This document shows, piece after piece, positions 17,272 to 25,214 of a DNA stretch of 64,000 nucleotides. Position 1 is the stretch's first letter. Each line of letters opens with the position of its first letter. The DNA lies in assembly GCF_003668555.1 (NCBI RefSeq), contig NZ_RCWN01000001.1, positions 682,001 through 746,000 on the forward strand. The letters run 5' to 3'. The position numbers were made by a program, and so were the translations under genes. This DNA comes from Notoacmeibacter ruber (GTDB lineage Bacteria > Pseudomonadota > Alphaproteobacteria > Rhizobiales > Rhizobiaceae). The notes below the pieces were generated by a model. That model was not told the origin of the DNA, ran no database searches, and saw only the letters and a program-made list of their open reading frames with translations.

Positions 17272-18264
17272 ATGGCTACTGCGCTTGTCGCGCGCACGTC
17301 GAAGACGTGCAACCTTTTTTCTGATGATCAATCGACATTTCGCACGTTCAATGCGGGGGCTGGTCCGATCGGGCCGGAGCCGCAGACCCTCCACGACGAA
17401 CAGATTGTCGCCGTCGTGGAAGAGTTGGGACGCTCCGTCGTCGACGCCGCGCTCTCGACTGCGAAATGCTGCGACGACGACCCGTTGTTGCGGGACCTGA
17501 CACCGCTTGGATCGCTGGCACGGTCGCTGGTTACCAGAGCCGGACAGGTGATCCCCGATATCATCGCGACGGTGCTTCGGGCCAACGGCCAGACGGTGCT
17601 CCGGGAGTTCGCGCTGCCCCAGACCCAGACGGCGCGAGACCTGGTTGCAAACAACCGGATGACCGGACCGATCATGCTGCCCCACAATGATGGGATCGTC
17701 GGATATCTGCATGCCGATCTGATCGTCATCGATCCGGATACGCACCATGCGACCATCCTTGAATGCGTGCGGGGCAGCACTGCACTCTCCAAACCGAAAA
17801 CCAAAGCGCTGATTCGATCCGTTCGGACGGCGACGCTCAGTGCTCGGTCGGCGCTGGGGGCGGAAGGATACCGGGTCGATGATGTCACGTGTGGCGTGTA
17901 CGAACGGTATGGTCGAGCAGGCCACGACGACGACATGACGATTCGGGAGGAGGCAATCGACGACTTCTTCGGAGTGCCGATAGCCCCATATCTCATGCAC
18001 TTCGACGGCTGCGTGTATTCCCATCTCTCGGAAGCGGTGCCCGACGCTCTCGGCGCAGTCATCGCCATGCATTCGGGTATCGTCGATCCATCGGCGGAGA
18101 TGACCGGACGACCTTCGACGGAGGCGCCGCGTTTGAGCCGGGTTTCCCTCGCCGGGAACATCATGTCGATCGATGTCGCGAAGCTCGTGAGCCCTGCCGA
18201 TCGCCGGAGGAGCCGCGAAGCGGAGAGCGATGAGCGGCAACCGGCCGGTCCAGCTCGCCGCTAG
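17272..18264 (+). CDS. Unknown 330-aa island protein
   Basis: Not recognised. The ATG follows GGGAGA by 5 nt. The protein has no signal peptide or membrane segment; the N-terminal 30 residues and the C-terminal tail (RRRSREAESDERQPAGPARR) look disordered. A central alpha/beta region contains HADLIVIDPDTHHATILEC followed by VRGS, where an acidic strand is followed by Glu-x-x-Arg. This resembles the D...E-x-K layout of PD-(D/E)xK nucleases with the Lys replaced, but the match is weak. It is the first gene of a unit running to the AAA+ protease at 20601. The reading frame is supported by codon use and the ribosome site; function is open. Confidence 0.65.
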   Translation: MATALVARTSKTCNLFSDDQSTFRTFNAGAGPIGPEPQTLHDEQIVAVVEELGRSVVDAALSTAKCCDDDPLLRDLTPLGSLARSLVTRAGQVIPDIIATVLRANGQTVLREFALPQTQTARDLVANNRMTGPIMLPHNDGIVGYLHADLIVIDPDTHHATILECVRGSTALSKPKTKALIRSVRTATLSARSALGAEGYRVDDVTCGVYERYGRAGHDDDMTIREEAIDDFFGVPIAPYLMHFDGCVYSHLSEAVPDALGAVIAMHSGIVDPSAEMTGRPSTEAPRLSRVSLAGNIMSIDVAKLVSPADRRRSREAESDERQPAGPARR

Positions 18265-18345
18265 CCGACCGTCCCGTCCGTGACCTGAAGGACGACGCGC
18301 TGCGACAGTTCGCTGCCGTCGTCCACCTTCCACAAGGAACCTGCC

Positions 18346-18612
18346 ATGACCTCGTCTTCCAGGCGGGCGGCCGCGCCGTTCGTCCATCAATCATCCGTCC
18401 CGAACACCTCTTCGTGTGATTTCCACCTGATGAGCCCGGTCTTTCTGATCGGCTCGGCCATCCGGCTATCCCGCCATCGTCTCTCGAAGGGAGAGGCGCG
18501 TCGTCTGCGACGTCAACTCGTCCGCCTTGCCGAAAAAGGAGATCGGACAGCTCCAGTCGTCCTCGACTGGCTGCATCGGCGGGAGGCCATCCGCGATGCG
18601 AAAGGGCGCTGA
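18346..18612 (+). CDS. Unknown 88-aa protein
   Basis: A small frame preceded by AAGGAA 7 nt upstream of its ATG. The C-terminal half is strongly helical and basic (RHRLSKGEARRLRRQLVRLA, then VLDWLHRREAIRDAKG). The N-terminal 30 residues are low complexity. It lies 81 bp after the 330-aa gene and 1 bp before the next small frame. No family recognised; it could be an adaptor or nucleic-acid-binding peptide. Confidence 0.5.
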   Translation: MTSSSRRAAAPFVHQSSVPNTSSCDFHLMSPVFLIGSAIRLSRHRLSKGEARRLRRQLVRLAEKGDRTAPVVLDWLHRREAIRDAKGR

Positions 18613-18613
18613 T

Positions 18614-18736
18614 ATGGATCACAGGAACAGCACTGCTCCGTGCTTCGCCGTCTCGGCTGCCGGACACGACACCGGGACGCTCGAACGTCTCTCTCCGAAT
18701 ACCGCCTCAGATGCGTGCGAGCGAGGTGCGACATGA
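18614..18736 (+). CDS. Possible 40-aa peptide, coupled to the AAA+ protease gene
   Basis: ATG at 18614 follows AAGGG by 7 nt and the previous stop by 1 bp. The frame ends at a TGA that overlaps the AAA+ gene start in an ATGA (18733-18736). Such an overlap suggests translational coupling, and the frame may be a leader rather than a functional peptide. The sequence (MDHRNSTAPCFAVSAAG...) has no recognised domain. Confidence 0.4.
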   Translation: MDHRNSTAPCFAVSAAGHDTGTLERLSPNTASDACERGAT

Positions 18737-20601
18737 GCACGAGTTTCGCCAAACCACCAAGTCGCCGGACGCTGGCCGACCTAAGGGACGGCAGCGACAT
18801 CGACAATCGCGACGACGCCGTGACCGCCTTCGTGTGGCTGCGTCTGGGCCAGCCCTTTGCCGATCTCGACTTCGAGGAGAAGCGGCATCTGATCCATGTC
18901 GTCTGTCCCGTCGAGGCGGCCGGCGCGATCCGAGACGTTCTGCTTGGACATTCGAGGCTGCTGGACGTTCTCTACTATCCGCCGTCCGCGCGGGAGACGC
19001 TCACGCAGTTGCAGCGCCGTTCGATGGTCTTAGTTGCTTCCTCGGATGAAACGCTCGAACTGCCGCCGGATATCCGCATCGATTTCACATACACCGTGAA
19101 GGACGCGGAAGACCTTTTTTGCGCGGCTTACGGCATTTCTCTCGGCCTGGGGCTTCCGGATTTGGACGATCTGCGTGACGTCCTCTTGACCACGGAAGAC
19201 CCGCAGCTGGCGCACGATCGCCTTCGCCGCATCGCGGCGGCGCCCGAGCCGAAGAAGGCGGCATCGGGCAACAGGAGGAGCGATGCCATAGTCCATACGA
19301 GCGGTGCGAAGGACAAGGTGGAAACGCCTCCGCCGCAGGATGTGTCTCCGCATGTCGAGCTGCATCGACCTTCGTCTCCGCGGATCTCCGAACTTTCCGG
19401 TTACGGCAAGGCCGGTAACTGGGCACGGGATCTCGTCCGCGATATCGCGGACGTCCGGTCCGGCAAGCTCGATCCGATCGAGATGGACCGCGGCGCGCTC
19501 GTTTATGGCCCACCCGGAACAGGCAAGACGCTTCTCGTTCGCGCGATCGCAGCGGAGGCCGGCATTCCCATGGTTCTCGGCGGTTATTCGATCTGGCTCG
19601 ACAGCAAGCAGGCTCGAGGCGATGTCGCCATCCGGATGATCCGTGAGAGCTTTCGCACGGCGCGAGAAAACGCGCCGTCGATCCTCTTCATTGACGAAAT
19701 CGACACGTTCGGCGTCCGGGGTGCAAACGGAACCAACGATTCATGGTTCAGGCCGTTCGTGACCACGCTTCTCACGGAGATCGACGGAGCGATGAGCACT
19801 CCGGGTGTCGTCGTCATGGCCGCCACGAACGATCCTGATAGCGTCGATCCTGCCCTCAAGCGGGCCGGGCGACTGGACCGGTCCTTCGCGATCGGAATGC
19901 CGGACGAGCACGGACTGTTCGGGATACTCGGGCACCATTTCGGTGACGCGGATGACGATACGCTCGGAACGGTCGCTGCAGCGCTTGCGGGATCGGTAAC
20001 CGGCGCCGACATCGCCCGCCTCGCTCGCGAAGTCCATGGAAGGGCTCGTCGTGACCGAACCGAGGTGACCGCAGACCTACTGATCCAATCGGCCCTGCCG
20101 CAGGATGACCGCAGCGACGCCGATCTCTGGCGCGTGGCAGTGCATGAGGCAGGTCACGCTATTCTACACGCGACTTGCGGGAATGTGCCCGAAAGCCTGT
20201 CGATTCTTCCGAACGGTCAGTTCGGCGGTGGCGTCCGGATCGCAGGCAAAGTGTCTACGATGCCCGGCGCCGTCGACCGCCATGTGCTTATGCTGCTGGG
20301 CGGGCGTGCTGCCGAGGAGGTCGTACTGGGTCGTTGCAGTGCGGGCGCGTCCGCCGATCTCGATGAGGCGACCCGGCTTCTTTCTGGTGATGAGGCTTCG
20401 GGAATGGGTGCATGGCTGACGGCCGGTCAGGTTTCCCATGAGGCGATCGAACGACGAATGCGTCGGTTGTACGCCGAGGCAGTGATGCGGATCATCGCTA
20501 AACGGAAGGCCGTCGAAGATCTTGCTCGACTTGCCGTTCGGAAGCGCGTTCTATCCAAATGTGTTCTCGAAGAGTTTGTCGGCGGACTGGATCTGACATG
20601 A
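18733..20601 (+). CDS. Soluble FtsH-like AAA+ zinc metalloprotease
   Basis: A 622-residue protein joining an AAA+ module to an M41-like protease. AAA+: Walker A GPPGTGKT (259-266), Walker B ILFIDEID (317-324), and a second region of homology ATNDPDSVDPALKRAGRLDR. Protease: HEAGH (H471, E472, H475) and GASADLDEAT with D542 as the likely third zinc ligand, the same order and similar spacing as in FtsH. Unlike FtsH there is no transmembrane segment; instead a 220-residue N-terminal region of unknown fold (VWLRLGQPFADLDFEEKRHL) precedes the ATPase. It is therefore cytoplasmic and probably unfolds and cuts a dedicated substrate. It ends the island's left-arm operon. Confidence 0.88.
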   Translation: MSTSFAKPPSRRTLADLRDGSDIDNRDDAVTAFVWLRLGQPFADLDFEEKRHLIHVVCPVEAAGAIRDVLLGHSRLLDVLYYPPSARETLTQLQRRSMVLVASSDETLELPPDIRIDFTYTVKDAEDLFCAAYGISLGLGLPDLDDLRDVLLTTEDPQLAHDRLRRIAAAPEPKKAASGNRRSDAIVHTSGAKDKVETPPPQDVSPHVELHRPSSPRISELSGYGKAGNWARDLVRDIADVRSGKLDPIEMDRGALVYGPPGTGKTLLVRAIAAEAGIPMVLGGYSIWLDSKQARGDVAIRMIRESFRTARENAPSILFIDEIDTFGVRGANGTNDSWFRPFVTTLLTEIDGAMSTPGVVVMAATNDPDSVDPALKRAGRLDRSFAIGMPDEHGLFGILGHHFGDADDDTLGTVAAALAGSVTGADIARLAREVHGRARRDRTEVTADLLIQSALPQDDRSDADLWRVAVHEAGHAILHATCGNVPESLSILPNGQFGGGVRIAGKVSTMPGAVDRHVLMLLGGRAAEEVVLGRCSAGASADLDEATRLLSGDEASGMGAWLTAGQVSHEAIERRMRRLYAEAVMRIIAKRKAVEDLARLAVRKRVLSKCVLEEFVGGLDLT

Positions 20602-20722
20602 CCGGACCAGAATGATGAACAGGGCATCGGCGATCCAACTCTCAGCAGAACATTGATCGCCGACGGCCAAATCAGATCTGGATTTTACATCTGGACAGTT
20701 CGGCTCGCCTACCGAACCCTTC

Positions 20723-20802
20723 GATGCCACGATGCCACGATGCCACGATGCCACGATGCCACGATGCCACGATGCCACGATGCCACGATGCCACGATGCC
20801 AC
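20723..20802. repeat. 8-bp tandem repeat, ten perfect GATGCCAC units
   Basis: Ten uninterrupted identical copies occupy exactly 80 bp in the spacer after the AAA+ protease gene. Because 8 is not a multiple of 3, every frame reads through in a 24-bp period (minus strand WHRGIVAS repeated), producing spurious short frames. The unit is related to the four-copy array at 16952. Units are direct and spacer-free, so it is not a CRISPR array. The rest of 20602-20819 shows nothing else. Confidence 0.92.
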
Positions 20803-20819
20803 GAAATTGTGACGGTCCC

Positions 20820-22123
20820 CAGTTGGACACCTCGAAGAACCTCAATCTTTAATTGTTGAAGGCGGCTTGATCGAAGTCTTGAGGCCGCTCTGGCTCTGAC
20901 GCGCTGCATTTCAGGGCTTTTGGGATTCCAGGACTGTTGTCCGACCGGATGACGGCGTTTCTGCCGTCACGCGGGCATACTTCGCCCCTGATGTTAGACG
21001 AAACGCGTGAGATTGTAGGCGAGATTGACCATGCCGATCTTTGCCTCGGCGCGCGCGATGCCGATGGTTCGGATGAAGGTGCCCATCGGCCCCTTCTGAC
21101 GGGCGAAGACGTGTTCGACCTTCGAGCAGATCGATGAACGCGGGCCATTGGCTCGAGACGTTCTCTCGCTCATCGGTCTGCCCTTCGGTTTCTTGCGATA
21201 GATGTCGGACGTGAAGCCGTTCCTCTCCAGCCAATCCTCGTTCTTCTTCGGGCGATAAGCAGTATCCGCCCAGACCTTTGAACCCGTATTTTGCCGATCG
21301 AGAACTACCGGCAATTGCGCGCCGTCCCAGGCGGCGGCGCTCGTTGTCGACCAGCCGCGGATGAAGCCGTGCCGCTGGTCGATCGAGATATGGTTCTTGT
21401 AACCGAATGCCGGGACCGCGATGTCGATATGCTGCGGCTTTCCCTCCACCGCCGCTTTTGCCTTGGAGAACTTCACGGTCCAGCGAGCGTCTCGATCCTT
21501 TTGACGCAGTTTGGCGGGTTTGCCCTTCCAGCCTTCCGGTACCTCGCCGACCTTGATCGCAGCCTTCTCGTCCTCGGTATTGCGCTGCTTCGGCGCCGCG
21601 ACAATAGTCGCGTCCACAATCTGCCCGCCCATCGCCAGAAGCCGGCCTGCGCGAGATGCTTGTCGAAGCGGACGAACAGACTCTTGACCGCACCGGCCTC
21701 GGCCAGATGATCGCGGAACAGCCAGATCGTCTTGGCGTCCGGGACTCTGTCCGCGAGACCGAGCCCGACGAACCGCATGAACAACAGACGGTCCTGGATC
21801 TGGAACTCGGCCTGATCGTCCGAGAGGTTATAGAGCGCCTGCAGGACCAGGACCTTGAACATCAGAACCGGATCGTAGGGCGGCCTGCCGCCCTTTGCGC
21901 CGCCAGAACGCTTCAGGGCCTTGGCCAGCGACTTCCTGACGACTTCCCACGGAACAATCGCGTTCAGCTTCTCCAGAGGATCGCCGGCTTCGCTCAGTCG
22001 GCCATAGCGCTCATCAACGTCCCAGAACCCCGACTGACCCCGCATCTCATCCTGCCGATCTCCATCATATCGATGGAATCACAGATCACGCGGAAAGGGG
22101 AGGTTCTTCGAGGTCTCCAGCTG
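20820..22123 (-). mobile_element. IS5-family insertion sequence
   Basis: About 1.3 kb bounded by 24-nt inverted repeats (20820-20843 and 22100-22123) that match at 22 of 24 positions, sharing the perfect core ACCTCGAAGAACCTC. It encloses a DDE transposase in two frames. The right end falls inside an IS3 orfA relic, where OrfA similarity stops after LKQL. No clear target duplication is visible, and the OrfA continuation is absent on the left, implying a later rearrangement. Confidence 0.75.
20994..22045 (-). pseudogene. IS5-family transposase, frameshifted
   Basis: The N-terminal frame (WDVDERYGRLSEAGDPLEKL, ALYNLSDDQAEFQIQDRL) loses similarity after LAQAGF near 21636. The C-terminal frame resumes at once with MGGQIVDATIVAAPKQRN and carries the rest of the catalytic core: Asp in VDATI, Asp in VWADTAYR, Glu in KVEHVFARQKG. 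One missing base in the codon for the residue after LAQAGF explains it. There is no slippery heptamer at the site, so I call it disrupted rather than programmed. Confidence 0.78.
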
Positions 22124-22215
22124 CTTGAGCGAGAGGTTCTCGTCCTCGAGCTGCTTCACTCGGCGCAATTCGCCTACGATGAGACCACCGTACACCTACT
22201 TCCAGCGGTAGAAGG
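22121..22215 (-). pseudogene. IS3-family orfA relic
   Basis: Minus-strand translation reads FYRWK, stop, VYGGLIVGELRRVKQLEDEN then LSLKQ, the leucine-zipper part of an IS3 OrfA. It is cut on one side by the IS5 end and abutted on the other by the IS3 terminus at 22219. A stop codon within it confirms decay. Confidence 0.65.
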
Positions 22216-22250
22216 TCTTGACGTGACCCCCAGCTTGCCTCCAGCTGGGA

Positions 22251-22613
22251 TTAGAGCCGGGCCTTTGTTTTGCGCATCAGCGCGGCTGAAGCAATGGGCT
22301 GCGTAGCGGAGCCCGTAGGGCGTAGCGAAGCAGGCCATTGCTGATCGAGTTCGGCGGCGAATGCCGCCGGTGTTGCGTAGCCGAGAGAGGAGTGTGGACG
22401 CTCCCGGTTGTAGTCTTCAACCCAAGCTGCGATCTCGACCCGCGCGTGTGCCATGCTGAGGAACAGGGTCTCGTTGAGGAGTTCGTCGCGCATGCGGCCG
22501 TTGAAACTCTCGACATAGCCATTCTGCATCGGCCTTCCGGGAGCGATGTAATGCCACTCGACGCCGATCTCGCCGCACCATGCGAGCACCGCGTTGCCGG
22601 TAAGTTCGGTGCC
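22251..22613 (-). pseudogene. IS3-family transposase OrfB, C-terminal part
   Basis: Carries the rest of the rve domain: [40 protein letters not shown] with the catalytic Glu, and [20 protein letters not shown]. It is separated from its N-terminal half by the IS110. The frame seems to extend to 22670 only because IS110 DNA happens to be open. Confidence 0.82.
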
Positions 22614-22615
22614 GT

Positions 22616-22782
22616 AGCACGTCGGGAAGAAGCGCTGCCGACAGGTTATGGCCACTCGCGCAGCCTTCAAGTAGCGCAGCGGGTGGCCATAACCGGGTCT
22701 CGGGTCTCAACAGTGGTTTTGCACAACCACACCGCTGAGGAGACCGGCTACGACCGCTACCCATTCTATCGCTTCGACCGTC
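22616..22782 (+). ncRNA. Candidate bridge RNA region, IS110 left end
   Basis: IS110-family elements are known to express a structured bridge RNA from a non-coding end. This end contains a 12-bp perfect stem GGTTATGGCCAC (22644-22655) pairing with 22683-22694 around a 27-nt loop. The right end (24007-24244) has a 9-bp stem GGCATCCGG/CCGGATGCC at 24176-24197 and is the alternative location. No promoter is assigned; the call is inference. Confidence 0.35.
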
Positions 22783-24006
22783 CTGGTTGCCATCGACATT
22801 TCCAAGCACCGCCACGAGGTGCTCATCGGGGTTCCGGGCAAGAAGCGCCGTCGCCGCATAACGATCATGAACTCGTTGGAAGACTTCCAGCGCTTGTCTG
22901 CGGTGCTGTCCAGCTACGACCTGCCAGTTCGAATTGGGTTCGAAGCGACCGGCAACTATCACAGGCCGCTGGTGTATCATCTTGGACAGGCCGGGTTCGA
23001 CTTCAAGCTCATCTCCTCCGTCGGTCTCGCCCGGACACGCGAGGCTTTGCACAACAGCTGGGACAAGAACGACCCGAAGGACGCGCAAGTCATCCTGCAC
23101 ATGCTGGAGATCGGCGCCGTGCAGTTCTTTCATGACCCGGTGGTCGTTGGGACCGCAGACATCCAAGAGCTGTCGAAGACGCACGAGATCGTCTCACGTT
23201 CGAAGACCGAGCTCTGGCACCGCATCCTGACGCATTACCTGCCGCTCTATTTCCCCGAGGCCGAACGGTTTCATCGAAGCTCCCGGACCGACTGGTTCTT
23301 GGCGTTTCTCGAGAAGTACTCGACACCGACGATGATCACGGCCATGAGCCAGGAAGCTTTCATCGAAGATGCCTGGCAGGTGGTGGGCAGGAAGGTTTCC
23401 AAAGAACGCCTGCTTTCAGATATTTACGCCACGGCGGTCGACTCTGTCGGGTTGCCCGTTAGTCCGGATTCCGACGCCGTCCGCATGTTCCGCCTCGTCC
23501 TTGCCGAAGGCAGAAGTCTTGTCCGCCAGCGCAACGAGATCGAAGCCCGGGCGGTCGAGTTTCTCTCCGATCTGCCGGACTATAAGCTGCTGACAACCAT
23601 TCCTGGCATCGGCCCGATCAATGCCATGACTATCTTGGCGGAGGCCGGTGACCTCCGCCGCTTTCGGCATCATAGGCAGTTCCTGAAGTTCTGCGGCATG
23701 GACCTTGCCACGGTCCAGTCCGGCATGTTCCGCGGTCAGCGCCGGATCTCGAAGTACGGCAATGCCCGGCTGCGCCGCACGCTCTGGATGGCTGGCCAAA
23801 CGGCCGTCCTTAAGCGAACCAACAGCTTCCGGGACAAGTTCGAACGCTACATCTCGAAGGACCGACACAACGCTCATCTGCGCCGCAAGGCCTACACCGC
23901 GATCGCGGCCAAGATGGCGCGCACCGTACACGCCGTGGTCAATCACGGCGAACCCTATCGCCCCTTCTTCGAGGGGGTGAGCCCAGGCGGAAGGACCTCT
24001 CTCTGA
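22783..24006 (+). CDS. IS110-family DEDD transposase
   Basis: About 408 residues. The RuvC-like DEDD domain has VAIDISKHRHEV (first Asp), GFEATGNYHRPL (Glu) and DKNDPKDAQV (Asp pair). The C-terminal transposase_20 domain has TTIPGIGPINAMTILAEAG, and a serine-containing LATVQSGMFRGQRRISKYG follows. The first ATG/GTG/TTG in frame is GTG at 22819, which would remove the first catalytic Asp (codon 22795). The frame is open to 22738, so translation probably starts at an unusual codon such as CTG at 22783, or an alteration removed the start. It lies inside, and opposite to, an IS3 orfB. Confidence 0.82.
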   Translation: MVAIDISKHRHEVLIGVPGKKRRRRITIMNSLEDFQRLSAVLSSYDLPVRIGFEATGNYHRPLVYHLGQAGFDFKLISSVGLARTREALHNSWDKNDPKDAQVILHMLEIGAVQFFHDPVVVGTADIQELSKTHEIVSRSKTELWHRILTHYLPLYFPEAERFHRSSRTDWFLAFLEKYSTPTMITAMSQEAFIEDAWQVVGRKVSKERLLSDIYATAVDSVGLPVSPDSDAVRMFRLVLAEGRSLVRQRNEIEARAVEFLSDLPDYKLLTTIPGIGPINAMTILAEAGDLRRFRHHRQFLKFCGMDLATVQSGMFRGQRRISKYGNARLRRTLWMAGQTAVLKRTNSFRDKFERYISKDRHNAHLRRKAYTAIAAKMARTVHAVVNHGEPYRPFFEGVSPGGRTSL

Positions 24007-24212
24007 CCAGTGCCGTGGAGGCAGTTCTCTGACCTCGTAGATAATGTTCGGGCCTTCTGCTTGGGATTTGGGATCTCGTATTAAGGACGGTGAGGGCCGC
24101 CATCGCGCGTACCCTGTGTTTGCTATGGATGAGATCATTTTTTGACGGCAGAGCCCGTCTGGGCAACCTTATCAGGGCATCCGGTCGGCCGGATGCCACA
24201 GGACCTGCTGAC

Positions 24213-24734
24213 CTAAGCAGCCAGAATTTCCCGACATAGGACGTTGTCGCTGACGATCATGCCGGGCTTGCCTCGCCTGGCGACCAGTTCGCTCAGCTCG
24301 CGCACGACGCGACGACCGGAGATGGATGTGTCCGGCACCGCTGCCAGGCACTCCCTCGTCACGTCGTCGACCACGTTGAGCACCCGAAACCGTCGACCGG
24401 AGGCCATTTGGTCGTGAACGAAGTCCAGGCTCCAGCGCTGGTTTGGCAGGGCGAGGACGGGGACTGGTGCCCTCGTTCCTACGGCACGCCTGCGACTGCG
24501 CCGCCGCCTGACCGCCAACCCCTCCTCCTTGTAGAGCCGCTGGGTCTTCTTCCGGTTGATCATCACGCCCTCCCGGCGGAGCAGAATGTGAAGACGCCGA
24601 TAGCCGAACCGGCGACGCTGGTTGGCCAACTCGCGCAGCTTCTCACGCAGATCGACGTCATCGCCCCGTGTGGAACGGTAGCGCACGCTCTTGCGATCGG
24701 CACCGAGGACATGGCACGCCCGCCGCTCGCTCAT
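24213..24734 (-). pseudogene. IS3-family transposase OrfB, N-terminal part cut by IS110
   Basis: Contains the HTH_21 region (RRFGYRRLHILLRREGVMIN) and the beginning of the rve integrase core (NQRWSLDFVHDQMASGRRFR with the first catalytic Asp). Similarity stops right after IVSDN, the second catalytic Asp, where the IS110 begins; the last residues before the stop are IS110 sequence. Its continuation is at 22251-22613. Confidence 0.82.
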
Positions 24735-24784
24735 CCCGTGGCAGATCTGGAGATGAGCGACAGCTTCCCGTTTGGCAGCGGGCG

Positions 24785-25051
24785 TCAGAACTTTTTTGCC
24801 AGAAGGTCCTTCAGCGCAGCCTGATCAAGCATCGCATCAGCCAGCAACCGCTTGAGCTTGGCGTTCTCGCCTTCGAGCTCCTTCAACCGTCGGGCCTCGG
24901 ATACCTCCAGCCCGCCATACTTTGACTTCCAGTTGTAGATCGTCGCTTCGGACACACCGTGTCGGCGAGCGAGATCAGCAGTCTTCGCGCCGGCTTCCGC
25001 CTCCTTCAACACGCCGATGATCCGCTCCTCGGTGAACCTCGTTCTCTTCAT
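24785..25051 (-). CDS. IS3-family transposase OrfA
   Basis: An 88-residue HTH protein: MKRTRFTEERIIGVLKEAEA, DLARRHGVSEATIYNWKSKY, then a leucine-zipper-like RRLKELEGENAKLKRLLADA. It starts about 65 bp inside the element's right end. The OrfB frame overlaps its end in the -1 phase, as in IS3 elements that make OrfAB by frameshifting. Confidence 0.88.
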   Translation of the reverse strand: MKRTRFTEERIIGVLKEAEAGAKTADLARRHGVSEATIYNWKSKYGGLEVSEARRLKELEGENAKLKRLLADAMLDQAALKDLLAKKF

Positions 25052-25117
25052 CTCTTCCGTCCTTCTGTCAGGGCCGGACTCTAATCAAGACTGGAGGAAA
25101 ATCAGGGGGTCACGTCA

Positions 25118-25214
25118 CACTACGCCGCCCGTCGTTTTGACTGTTCACCACATGCCAAAACACGGACGGGCTCAAATTGGCTTGAGAAACGCTGGGGGTC
25201 ACGTCACGTACACT
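25118..25214. other. Insertion-sequence debris between IS3 and the wzy-like gene
   Basis: After the IS3 end (…TCACGTCA, 25117) comes about 75 bp without features and then a second copy of the terminal sequence CTGGGGGTCACGTCAC at 25192-25207. This looks like the stub of another related IS end. Confidence 0.45.

Larger units (their letters stand above)
22616..24244 (+). mobile_element. IS110-family element inserted in IS3 orfB
   Basis: Removing these 1629 bp restores the IS3 reading frame exactly (IVSDN joined to GTELTGNAVLAW). A shared CGT at each junction (22613-22615 and 24242-24244) leaves a 2-3 nt uncertainty and fits the core dinucleotide of IS110 recombination. Non-coding ends are 167 nt on the left, with a 12-bp hairpin, and 238 nt on the right, with a 9-bp hairpin. 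Confidence 0.8.
22219..25117 (-). mobile_element. IS3-family element interrupted by IS110
   Basis: Ends are imperfect inverted repeats starting TGACGTGACCCCC, then CCTCCAG, GATTAG and CGG at similar spacing (22219 onward and the complement ending at 25117). Without the inserted IS110 (about 1629 bp) the element is about 1270 bp, normal for IS3. OrfA is intact at the right end, OrfB is split. Bases 22219-22590 are identical to 37254-37625. Confidence 0.82.

Noticed and set aside
20723..20802. Possible CRISPR array
   Set aside because: Units are 8 bp, contiguous and without spacers, and no cas gene is present.
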